This document shows, piece after piece, positions 1 through 5,903 of a stretch of DNA of 8,270 nucleotides. Made by a program: the position numbers and the translations under genes. The notes below the pieces were generated by a model, which worked only from the letters and a program-made list of their open reading frames with translations, had not been told where the DNA came from and ran no database searches. Numbering within the stretch: position 1 is the stretch's first letter; each line of letters begins with the position of its first letter. The DNA comes from Pseudomonadota bacterium (GTDB lineage: Bacteria > Pseudomonadota > Alphaproteobacteria > Rhizobiales > Devosiaceae), in contig JAEZHZ010000155.1 in assembly GCA_023436745.1 (NCBI GenBank), positions 1 to 8,270 on the forward strand. The letters are read 5' to 3'.

Positions 1-131
1 ACGCGCTGGAACGCCGCGGCTGCACCATCGCCCGCCACGCCCACCCCGCGGTGGTCACCAGCGCCCGCCGCGATGCCCGGGCGCGGCAGGGGTTCGGGGA
101 TTACCTGCTGGCGATCGAGGCGGCGGCTTGA
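1..131 (+). CDS. C-terminal end of a gene cut by the window edge, possibly a family 2 glycosyltransferase
   Basis: Only the last 42 codons are present, in the frame of codons starting at position 3, ending at TGA 129-131. The tail contains the stretch VVTSARRDARARQGFGDYL. An aromatic or valine-rich strand followed by T-S-A-R-R, a short basic linker and a GF-x-x-YL helix is the usual end of family 2 glycosyltransferases (the rSAM/selenodomain-associated and sugar-transferase types), where the arginines lie near the sugar-nucleotide site. I assign the family from this motif alone. Nothing upstream is visible, so catalytic DxD residues, length and operon context cannot be checked. The codons are strongly GC-rich, like the right flank of the window, so this is probably core chromosome outside the defence island. 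Confidence 0.5.
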   Translation, partial: ALERRGCTIARHAHPAVVTSARRDARARQGFGDYLLAIEAAA

Positions 132-295
132 ACCGGCGGCTGCCCTCGGATGCGTCTCGCTGACGGTGTCATGGGCCAACGGCGGCGTGAGGTCACGCGT
201 CTCGACCTAAATTGATCTGCCCGTCGTCAGGCCGGGCGCCGGCCACGCTGGAGCTCAGCGCGGCGGTCGCTTCAGCTTGTTCGTTCTTCCCTCTG
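132..295. other. Intergenic stretch with two short palindromes
   Basis: No gene is supported here. Two dyads are visible: GCGTGA-GG-TCACGC at 185-198 (6-base arms, 2-base centre, operator-like rather than a hairpin) and GCCGG-GCG-CCGGC at 231-243 (5-base stem). Neither is followed by a T-run, so neither is a clear rho-independent terminator for the gene ending at 131. The AT-rich patch near 205-217 is the only such patch in the stretch, but no matching -35 box is obvious. Confidence 0.4.
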
Positions 296-321
296 TGTCA
301 TGTGAGAAATGAATCCAACCC
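296..321 (+). repeat. Copy A of a 26-bp interspersed motif
   Basis: This copy begins TGTCATGTGAGAAATGAAT and continues CCAACCC. It matches copy B (351-376) at 22 of 26 positions, in the same orientation, 55 bases apart. On the opposite strand it reads GGGTTGG-ATTCATTTCTCAC. From memory, sequences of the type GGGTCAGRTTCAYTT recur between genes in Xanthomonadaceae, often near transposase genes of the REP-associated (RAYT) kind. That link is recollection, not tested here. Confidence 0.6.
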
Positions 322-350
322 CCTGAGTGGGCCAGCCCTTCTCCGTTGCA

Positions 351-376
351 TGTCACGTGAGAAATGAACCTGACCC
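351..376 (+). repeat. Copy B of the 26-bp motif, at the arsB breakpoint
   Basis: This copy begins TGTCACGTGAGAAATGAAC and ends CTGACCC. ArsB-like protein sequence starts within about eight bases of its end. The in-frame translation across the motif gives CHVRNEPDP, which has no counterpart in ArsB and so marks foreign sequence joined to the broken gene. Two shorter relatives, AAGTGAACCTG at 1034-1044 and AAGTGAATCTG at 1294-1304, lie further right on the same strand. Confidence 0.6.
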
Positions 377-377
377 T

Positions 378-971
378 TTCGAGCCGGGCTTCTTCGGGCT
401 CGAGCGCCTGGGCGTGCCGATCAGCGCGGTGGCCGGCGCCGGCGCGCTGGTGCTGCTGGCGGTGGCCGCGCGTGGCCACGTCATCCCCACCGGCAAGGTG
501 CTGCGCGAGGCGCCGTGGCAGGTGGTGGTGTTCTCGCTGGGCATGTACCTGGTGGTGTATGGCCTGCGCAACCAGGGCCTCACCGACCACCTCGCCGCGC
601 TGCTCGATACCTTCGCCGGCCACGGCCTGTGGGCCGCTACGCTCGGCACCGGACTGCTGTCCGCCCTGCTGTCCTCGGTGATGAACAACATGCCCACCGT
701 GCTGGTGGGCGCGTTGTCCATCGACGCCAGCCAGGCACAGGGCGTCGTGCGCGAGGCGATGGCCTACGCCAACGTCATCGGCAGCGACCTCGGCCCCAAG
801 TTCACCCCCATCGGCAGCCTCGCCACCCTGCTGTGGCTGCACGTGCTGGCACGCAAGGGCATCCGCATCAGCTGGGGCTACTACTTCAAGGTGGGCATCG
901 CGCTGACCCTGCCGGTGCTGGTGGTGACGCTGGTGGCGCTGGTGGTGCGGTTGGGTGTGGGGGAGGGGTAA
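378..971 (+). pseudogene. arsB: arsB relic: C-terminal half of an arsenite efflux transporter
   Basis: Intact ArsB (about 430 residues, 12 membrane helices) exports arsenite across the inner membrane, alone or with the ArsA ATPase. Here only about the last 195 residues remain, reading from PGFFGLERLGVP to the TAA at 969-971. Strong ArsB signatures are present: GKVLREAPWQVVVFSLGMYL, then MNNMPTVLVGALSID, YANVIGSDLGPK, TPIGSLATLLWLHVL and ISWGYYFKVG. These match my recollection of E. coli ArsB from about residue 235 to the end. About five hydrophobic segments are left. The open frame can be extended back to GTG 327, but residues 1-19 then come from the 26-bp repeat, with no ribosome binding site that would suit a real start. 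No arsR, arsC or arsA is visible. The frame is otherwise uninterrupted, so the loss may be recent. A functional half-transporter is unlikely. Confidence 0.88.
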
Positions 972-1033
972 GAGCATCCGGCCTCGGTGTGCTGGAGGAA
1001 ATGAGCCGTGTCCGCTGCCGCGGCTATTGCTGC

Positions 1034-1044
1034 AAGTGAACCTG
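1034..1044 (+). repeat. Copy C, degenerate short form of the interspersed motif
   Basis: AAGTGAACCTG, matching copy B (AAATGAACCTG at 362-372) at 10 of 11 bases and copy D at 10 of 11. It lies 10-40 bases before the point where recognisable toxin sequence begins, and so may mark the break in that gene. It is short enough that chance cannot be excluded. Confidence 0.35.
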
Positions 1045-1053
1045 GAGTGGCCC

Positions 1054-1203
1054 GTTTACCCAGGCCACCGCCAACGACCCTTCCTGCGCGAACTCGTCAT
1101 CGGCTTCGGCGCCAGCGGCTATGTGCTGCTGTTCGAGGTGGAGGATGCCAGCACGGTGACCGTGCTGGCGGTCAGGGATCAGCGGGAAGGCGATTACCAC
1201 TGA
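1054..1203 (+). pseudogene. RelE/ParE-family toxin relic (C-terminal part)
   Basis: The frame ending at TGA 1201-1203 encodes RELVIGFGASGYVLLFEVED followed by VTVLAVRDQREGDYH. The pattern R-E-L-V-I-x-F-G-x-S-G-Y-V-x-L-(F/Y), a short turn, then V-x-V-L-A-V-R-x-Q-(K/R)-E is the end of RelE/ParE-superfamily toxins, which inhibit gyrase or cut mRNA and are normally 90-110 residues long. Only about 50 residues fit. The N-terminal helical hairpin is missing and no antitoxin gene precedes it. The frame can be opened back to GTG 955, inside the arsB tail, but that upstream peptide does not look like a toxin. I infer a toxin-antitoxin pair cut by a deletion that brought arsB next to it. A toxin of unusual architecture is a less likely reading. 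Confidence 0.7.
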
Positions 1204-1359
1204 TCGAAGCATTGGGAACTAAGAACAATCAACGAATCCCCTCTTGGTTCGGTGCGTCCTGCGATACGCCACCGTACCTCGACGGCCCACGCTAAGTGAA
1301 TCTGACCCCGTTTCCAGACCCCGTTTCCACACTGGGCGCAGTAGTGGCCGAAAAGTGCA
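1204..1359. other. Intergenic stretch between the toxin relic and cap3
   Basis: No gene is supported. Apart from copy D and its tandem duplication I see no strong hairpin with a T-run on the minus strand, so the CBASS transcript has no obvious rho-independent terminator here. A four-base stem CACT/AGTG next to the cap3 end is too weak to count. Confidence 0.4.
1293..1329 (+). repeat. Copy D of the interspersed motif with a 13-bp tandem duplication
   Basis: TAAGTGAATC at 1293-1302 leads into two perfect head-to-tail copies of GACCCCGTTTCCA at 1304-1316 and 1317-1329. Read on the minus strand, this is GGAAACGGGGTC twice, then AGATTCACTTA. It starts 31 bases after the cap3 stop codon and is the last recognisable element before the toxin relic, so it may mark the left edge of the CBASS insertion. 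Confidence 0.6.
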
Positions 1360-1857
1360 TCACATTGCGCTCGTCGTCCACTGAACCGTGGTCTCCGAGG
1401 TGCGCACATAGACTGCGACGCCTCGTTGGTCCAGTGCCGTGCCAAGGATAACCATCAGGACTGCCCCCAGCCTCAGGTCGGATCGCGCCTGCAATTTTTT
1501 GATCGTCTCGAAATCTTCTCCTGACGCCGCCGGAAACTGTTGTGGGTGCGTGTGCCAATCACCGCAATAGTACAGGCCGTACTCGCGTTGCTTCCGTATC
1601 TCCTGCTGCGCAGACGCCGGTGCAGATCTGTACCCGAAGCGAGCCCGATAGTCGGGGCGGTAAGGCCCAGTGGCGAGCACTACGTCCAGTACCGTATCGG
1701 TAGGTCTGGCAAAGAGCTGGCCGCCGGCTTCTCGCTTCCACCAGCTCGTCTGTCTGTATCGGTGCATGTGCTTGATCACCGCCGGACGCAGCACAATCTC
1801 CTGTGCTGATTCAGTCAGCCTCGCGACGACGCCAGTGACCTCGATTACTTCCGCCAT
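1360..1857 (-). CDS. cap3: CBASS Cap3, JAMM/Mov34-type deconjugating protease
   Basis: Cap3 is an isopeptidase-like metalloprotease that removes the CD-NTase from targets to which Cap2 has attached it, and so restrains CBASS. The 165-residue product has a complete JAMM zinc site: E43 in KREAGGQLF, H102-T-H104-P in DWHTHP, S112 and D115, with the exact spacing H-x-H-x7-S-x2-D. The length is normal for a stand-alone Cap3. It starts at ATG 1857, overlapping the end of cap2 by 13 nt, with GGAGGG at 1872-1867 nine bases upstream inside cap2, so it has its own ribosome binding site within the operon. It is the last gene of the operon. No residue of the active site is missing and the frame is intact. 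Confidence 0.93.
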   Translation of the reverse strand: MAEVIEVTGVVARLTESAQEIVLRPAVIKHMHRYRQTSWWKREAGGQLFARPTDTVLDVVLATGPYRPDYRARFGYRSAPASAQQEIRKQREYGLYYCGDWHTHPQQFPAASGEDFETIKKLQARSDLRLGAVLMVILGTALDQRGVAVYVRTSETTVQWTTSAM

Positions 1858-3554
1858 AGGAATCTTCCCTCCGCGAAGCTGCGATCGAACTCGGCACCAG
1901 GTTCCGCGCCCAGCGCCACGACCGCCTCACGATCGCCAAACCATGTCCTCCGCTCCGAGCCCACAGTCTTTCGTAGAGCGACATCCGTCACTAATCGCTG
2001 GGCCATCAGCACCGTGTGCATCATGTCGCTAGCTGAGTAGGGCTGGAAGGATGTGCCGCAACCGGCTTCACCCAGCGACGCGATTCGCGGTTCCCAGCGC
2101 CTTGTGGCCGTGAACCGGAACCTACCATCATCATCCAAGCCATCGCGGATGCGATCAGCGCCGCAAAGCGCCACCGCCTGCCCAGCATGGGCGAACTCCT
2201 CCGTCCACGTCCAGACGCGCACCGGCGGGTTCTCCAGCGTCTCGATCCAGCGATCTATGGCCAACTCCGCCGCCAGGTCGACGCCGGCAAGCACGACCAC
2301 GTCGCACCGCGATAGCGTCACAAGCTCCGCGGCCTTTAGGCTTTGGAATCGGGATCCGAATGTGGTTGGCCGCGCCGCATGCGGGAAGTCGCGTGCCAAC
2401 TGCTCCGCCAGTGCCGTAACCTTCAATCGTCCTATCCATTCCGCCCCGAGCAGGTGCCTTCCGAGGTTGGCGGCCTTGAGCCAGTCGTGATCAACGAGGA
2501 TCAGCGAACCGACTCCGGCCTGCGCCAAACCTCTCGCCAGATACCCGCCGATCGCACCGCACCCGACGATGCCCACCGAGCACGCCTGCATGCTGCCTAG
2601 CATCGCGTTCGCATCGCGCCCGTGCACCCAAGGTGCGTCCACGCGCTCTATGTTCATTGCTTCGATCGCCCGTGCCTTGAACGCTTCGGCTACGTAGCGC
2701 TGCGGTCGCTGCCGAGATGGACGAAATCCACGACTCAAGAAGTCACGCGATGGCCCTGCCAGCACAGCACCTACGAATACAGAACCGTTCTCAAGCTGCC
2801 GCCCAAAGACGACCGGCAGCCTGCCCCCAAGGGGGAACTTCCCTTCGAGGTATGTCTGTCCGACCAGCTCGATCACATCACGTCCGATGCGCGGATAGGA
2901 GTCGGGCCCCTGTAGCGCCTCGGGCCACGCCAACCTCGTCTGGGAGAAGGGGCGCTGATACGACACACCGTTGTTCTTGAGCCAGTGTTCCAGCTCGTCC
3001 TCAGTATCGGCGAAGACCAACGTTCCTTTTCGGCCGGAGTGAAGAAAGATGTCCCGATCGACTCCATCTCCGCGCAGTAGTGCAAGTCCCTCGCCGACAG
3101 AAGCACTCACCCGCTGCGACCAGTACGAGATGAACTCCCGCCTGAACTCGGCCGCTCTCGCCACCTCATCTAGATCCAGTAAGTCAAATGCGTCTTGGAG
3201 AACTGTCAGGGCTCGACGGCCTGCGGCTTCCGTGAATTGCGTGGTGGACAGACACAGCAGCCCTCCAGCTTCCACGTGAGGCCAGACAGGCGTCTTGCTT
3301 GGGTCGGCCTGGGGTACAACGATCCGCGGCTCCGACAGCGGGAAATCGGTGTCCAGCACGAGGTACGCATGGTCGACGCAACCGATGGCCAGCTGGTTGC
3401 GCGGCAGATCAACCCGCCATGCAGTCTGCCAACTCGAGGCTTTCGGCAACCTTTCGAGCTCCTGCAGTCGCGCTCGCCGCCATCCGCCCGGACGTGCGTC
3501 GGCCAGCGCCTGCTCGATCGACTCTGCGTGAGGCGTCAGGAAGTTCAGACGCAA
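1845..3554 (-). CDS. cap2: CBASS Cap2, E2-E1 fusion ubiquitin-transfer-like enzyme
   Basis: Cap2 activates the C-terminus of its CD-NTase with ATP and joins it to target lysines, priming the cyclase. The product has 569 residues. The N-terminal E2-like domain (about 1-150) has its likely catalytic C101 in GGLLCLSTTQF. A linker of about 150 residues follows. The E1/ThiF domain (about 320-569) carries the nucleotide loop GCGAIGG at 331-337, D355 in VDHD, R366 and K378 for ATP, and the likely E1 cysteine C499 in EAGCGTSFQPYSASDM. I see no CxxC zinc pairs. The start is an unusual TTG at 3554: the codon just upstream in frame is a TGA stop, so no longer start exists, and no nearby in-frame ATG follows. 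It overlaps the CD-NTase end by 10 nt without a strong ribosome binding site, so translation is probably coupled to the cyclase gene. Confidence 0.94.
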   Translation of the reverse strand: MRLNFLTPHAESIEQALADARPGGWRRARLQELERLPKASSWQTAWRVDLPRNQLAIGCVDHAYLVLDTDFPLSEPRIVVPQADPSKTPVWPHVEAGGLLCLSTTQFTEAAGRRALTVLQDAFDLLDLDEVARAAEFRREFISYWSQRVSASVGEGLALLRGDGVDRDIFLHSGRKGTLVFADTEDELEHWLKNNGVSYQRPFSQTRLAWPEALQGPDSYPRIGRDVIELVGQTYLEGKFPLGGRLPVVFGRQLENGSVFVGAVLAGPSRDFLSRGFRPSRQRPQRYVAEAFKARAIEAMNIERVDAPWVHGRDANAMLGSMQACSVGIVGCGAIGGYLARGLAQAGVGSLILVDHDWLKAANLGRHLLGAEWIGRLKVTALAEQLARDFPHAARPTTFGSRFQSLKAAELVTLSRCDVVVLAGVDLAAELAIDRWIETLENPPVRVWTWTEEFAHAGQAVALCGADRIRDGLDDDGRFRFTATRRWEPRIASLGEAGCGTSFQPYSASDMMHTVLMAQRLVTDVALRKTVGSERRTWFGDREAVVALGAEPGAEFDRSFAEGRFLWRK

Positions 3555-4606
3555 TCACCCGTGCCGTAGCGTCCGTTACCGTCGTCGCGGGTATCCGAGC
3601 GACTTTCGGTCGCGACAAAGAACGACCTCTTCCCGCCTTCGGGTTCGCTCGGATCCGGCAGCTTGCTGATGAAGTCCGTGTTGAAGACGCTGTCCCACGC
3701 TGCGCGGGCCTCGTTGCGCGTGCAGTCGTCGCCCTCAAGAACTTCCAGGGACTTCAGTGCTGCCGAAAGCTTCTTCTGGAAGAACTCCACCTTCTTGTTG
3801 CCGGTAGCTGCTAGTGGCGTTGGGTTGATAGGATGCGCGACCTCGGTCGACGCCTGCAGCCGAGCATCGATCGCCTTCCAAGTCTCCAGCAGCGCGACAT
3901 CGTCGCGACCCTCGCTCGGACGGAACTCGTCGACCACTAGTTTGCTGAGCGTAATGCCGCTCGTGGTGTTTTCCTTCCAGTCCCCCCGGCTTCGCGCGAA
4001 TGCCTTGGTCATGCGGACGACGCGGCGCATCTGAAATCCTCCATCCCCGTCCTCGCCATTCAAGTCGCTCACCGAATCCTTGAACCACTTCGTCACTGCG
4101 CGCGCATCCGAAATCTGCCATGCGTCTTTGCTCGCCAGTTCGTAGACCTCTGCATCCTCACCCGCCGCGTTCTTCTCCACGCGCACACGATAAGCAGGCA
4201 TATCGATGTGATATCCGGCCTGGTACTCCTGCCTGACACAGTTTTCGTGCACTTCCGCTGGGCTCGCGAACCGCTGGTCTCGAGTGAGCGCATCGCAGAT
4301 ACGTTGCCTGAGCTGCAGCGGGGTCAGTTCCTTGTCATCCGGTCCCCTCAGATCCTCCGGTTTGAAGTACGCTCCGTCGTCAATGTCGTAGTCCAGATTC
4401 TCGTCCTGCACCATTGTTCGCATTTGGTACGAGCCCTGTGAGCAGATCATCCTCGGTAGTGGATGTCCCGCCGCTTCCAATCCATTCTCGAGTCGCGTGC
4501 GACCATTGTCGCGACGCTGTTTCATGTCGCGCCGGTCGCTTTCGCGGAGTGTGACCTTGTCATTGTGGTACTTCGAAATATCATTGCCGCAATCGAACAC
4601 CGTCAT
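3545..4606 (-). CDS. cdn: CBASS CD-NTase, DncV-like cyclic nucleotide synthase
   Basis: This cGAS/DncV-like nucleotidyltransferase makes a cyclic di- or trinucleotide alarm signal during phage infection. It has 353 residues. The site is clear: Q57-G58-S59-Y60 (the GS motif), then D74-I-D76-D77-G78, matching the MDIDDG of V. cholerae DncV, and the third aspartate D135 in YHIDMPAYRV. Further matches to DncV are the region ASKDAWQISDARAVTKWFKD and the following helical domain (about 190-315). It is shorter than DncV (436 residues). The tail from about 317 is polar, glycine-rich and probably disordered, as expected of a Cap2 substrate, but ends Gly-Asp-Cys-Val instead of the Gly seen in DncV. ATG 4606 overlaps the capV stop by 4 nt (ATGA), with GAGGAG at 4617-4612 five bases upstream. 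The DncV-like site and CapV partner suggest 3',3'-cGAMP, but the product cannot be read from sequence. Confidence 0.94.
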   Translation of the reverse strand: MTVFDCGNDISKYHNDKVTLRESDRRDMKQRRDNGRTRLENGLEAAGHPLPRMICSQGSYQMRTMVQDENLDYDIDDGAYFKPEDLRGPDDKELTPLQLRQRICDALTRDQRFASPAEVHENCVRQEYQAGYHIDMPAYRVRVEKNAAGEDAEVYELASKDAWQISDARAVTKWFKDSVSDLNGEDGDGGFQMRRVVRMTKAFARSRGDWKENTTSGITLSKLVVDEFRPSEGRDDVALLETWKAIDARLQASTEVAHPINPTPLAATGNKKVEFFQKKLSAALKSLEVLEGDDCTRNEARAAWDSVFNTDFISKLPDPSEPEGGKRSFFVATESRSDTRDDGNGRYGTGDCV

Positions 4607-5691
4607 GTTGTCTCCTCAACTTGTTCTTGGTAGCCATCACGTAATGCGGAGCGGAATGCTGCCAATTTCGACTCTGGATCGTGTGATGCTGCCCACGCGT
4701 TGTCCACGTCTGACGCCGCTTGCCGACGCAGCGCGTTTAGGACGACAGGTCGCGCATCGTCCATGTTCTTCAGGTACTCCAGCAGTCTTTCCGAGGGGCA
4801 CTGCGCGGGCAGTCGATATGCGAAGTTTCCGGGCCCTCGGAGCGCAGCGATCTTGCCGCTGAGATAGTCGTATCCCACCGCTTGGGCATTCAGGCTCGCC
4901 TCGACAACGCGAAGGCCACCTCGCCAACCGATGGCCCCCCTGTAGCGCGACGAGGTCGAGAGTTCTTCCCCACCCTGAATCGGCAAAGAGCCAAGCATGA
5001 ACAGGTGCACGGGCTTGGCCGCGCCTTCGTCGGCCGCCAAGATCTCGTTAGCTTCGATTGCCCCGATCGCTCCCGGATTGTTCGCCCACAGGCCCCCGTC
5101 TGTGTAGACGACTTTCGCTCCTCCGACTGGCTCTGTAAGTTCGGCCAGGGCACGAAGTATCGGAGCCGCGCTGGACGCCATGCACGCATCCACAAGCCTT
5201 CTCTGATCGTCTCGGCCGTTCAGTCGCTGAAGGTGCCTCGTTTTGAACACCACCGATGAATGGCGAGCCATGTCGACTGCCGTCACTGCCAATCGGATAC
5301 CTCTCTTCTCCAGGACGTCCAGGAACGTCGTGCCGCCCAGTGCCCCTTCAAGCGCAGCGCGCAGCGCCGCTTCGCCCTTCCTCGTGCCACAGCCCAGCCC
5401 CCTAATGAAATAGCCCATGAGGGGCCAGCTTCGTAGGGTCTGGTAAGGAAAGATCTTCGGTCCGTGTAGTTCGTATAGTTCCTCCACCGCCTTCAGTGGG
5501 GCGCCCTTAGCCAGCGCACATGCCACTATCGCGCCCGTGCTGGTCCCGACGATCAGATCGAAGCAGCGGCCAATATCCAAGACCCGCCCACTGGCGCCAG
5601 TCACCCGGCTGGCGAACAGGTTGAGATACGCGGCTTGATACACGCCGCGCATCCCACCACCATCTAGGCACAGCACACGAAATGGCTTCAT
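4603..5691 (-). CDS. capV: CBASS effector CapV, patatin-like phospholipase
   Basis: CapV is the killing arm of CBASS: when it binds the cyclic dinucleotide, its patatin lipase hydrolyses inner-membrane phospholipids and the infected cell stops growing or dies before phage release. The 362-residue product shows the oxyanion-hole loop D10-G-G-G-M-R-G16, the nucleophile elbow G49-T-S51-T-G53, and the catalytic aspartate D198 in YTDGGLWANNPG, so the Ser-Asp dyad is complete. The length fits CapV (about 360). The segment from about 225 to the end corresponds to the ligand-sensing and helical part. No signal peptide is present, as expected for a cytosolic enzyme. It is the first gene of the operon, starting at ATG 5691 with GGAGG at 5700-5696, four bases upstream. 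A general patatin is excluded in practice by the neighbouring cyclase, cap2 and cap3. Confidence 0.94.
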   Translation of the reverse strand: MKPFRVLCLDGGGMRGVYQAAYLNLFASRVTGASGRVLDIGRCFDLIVGTSTGAIVACALAKGAPLKAVEELYELHGPKIFPYQTLRSWPLMGYFIRGLGCGTRKGEAALRAALEGALGGTTFLDVLEKRGIRLAVTAVDMARHSSVVFKTRHLQRLNGRDDQRRLVDACMASSAAPILRALAELTEPVGGAKVVYTDGGLWANNPGAIGAIEANEILAADEGAAKPVHLFMLGSLPIQGGEELSTSSRYRGAIGWRGGLRVVEASLNAQAVGYDYLSGKIAALRGPGNFAYRLPAQCPSERLLEYLKNMDDARPVVLNALRRQAASDVDNAWAASHDPESKLAAFRSALRDGYQEQVEETT

Positions 5692-5903
5692 GCATCCTCC
5701 CCGAACAATTAGTTACTTGAAGTCCCGTCAACTCTTTTCCAGGGAATTGGGGATGGATGAGTACGGAGAGCCTCAACCCGTCACCCGCACGCCCACTTCC
5801 GCGGTAAACGCCAGCCCGGTCGGCTCAGGTCCGGGTTCGCTACGCTCACCACCGCCTACTGCTGTCCGCTCAGGGTTGAAAGCGGACGTTTGTTTGCTTC
5901 GAT
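5692..5903. promoter_or_regulatory. Intergenic region that must hold the CBASS promoter
   Basis: These 212 bases separate the helicase stop from capV, long enough for an independent promoter. The AT-rich part nearest capV (5701-5740) contains, on the minus strand, TTGACG at 5731-5726 and TAATTG at 5711-5706, but the gap between them is 14 bases, well below the usual 16-18, so I call this weak. The 5741-5860 part shows no gene or repeat that I recognise. A phage-induced or regulator-controlled promoter cannot be told apart from a constitutive one here, and no regulator gene is present in the window. Confidence 0.35.
5864..5887. repeat. Inverted repeat (hairpin) after the helicase gene
   Basis: GTCCGCT at 5864-5870 and AGCGGAC at 5881-5887 form a perfect 7-bp stem with a 10-base loop. 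It begins 17 bases after the helicase stop in the direction of transcription. No T-run follows on the minus strand, so if it ends transcription it does so poorly. A GTCCGCT-loop-AGCGGAC(GTT) hairpin is also, from memory, a common interspersed intergenic element in several proteobacterial genomes. Confidence 0.5.

Noticed and set aside
255..977. Minus-strand open frame of 240 codons across the arsB relic
   Set aside because: It is His/Gln/Arg-rich with no recognisable fold, and it is opposite clear ArsB sequence.
1001..1039. 12-codon peptide MSRVRCRGYCCK after GGAGGAA
   Set aside because: The Shine-Dalgarno-like sequence is only two bases from the ATG, too close for normal initiation, and the peptide lies between two gene relics. 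It is more likely debris.
5706..5731. Sigma-70 promoter TTGACG/TAATTG for capV
   Set aside because: The 14-base spacer is too short for a confident call. It is mentioned only as a weak hint in the intergenic entry.
1203..5903. ATCGAAGCA after the toxin stop (1203-1211) and, inverted, after the helicase stop (5895-5903)
   Set aside because: A 9-bp inverted match is expected many times by chance in 8 kb. It is suggestive only because both follow stop codons.
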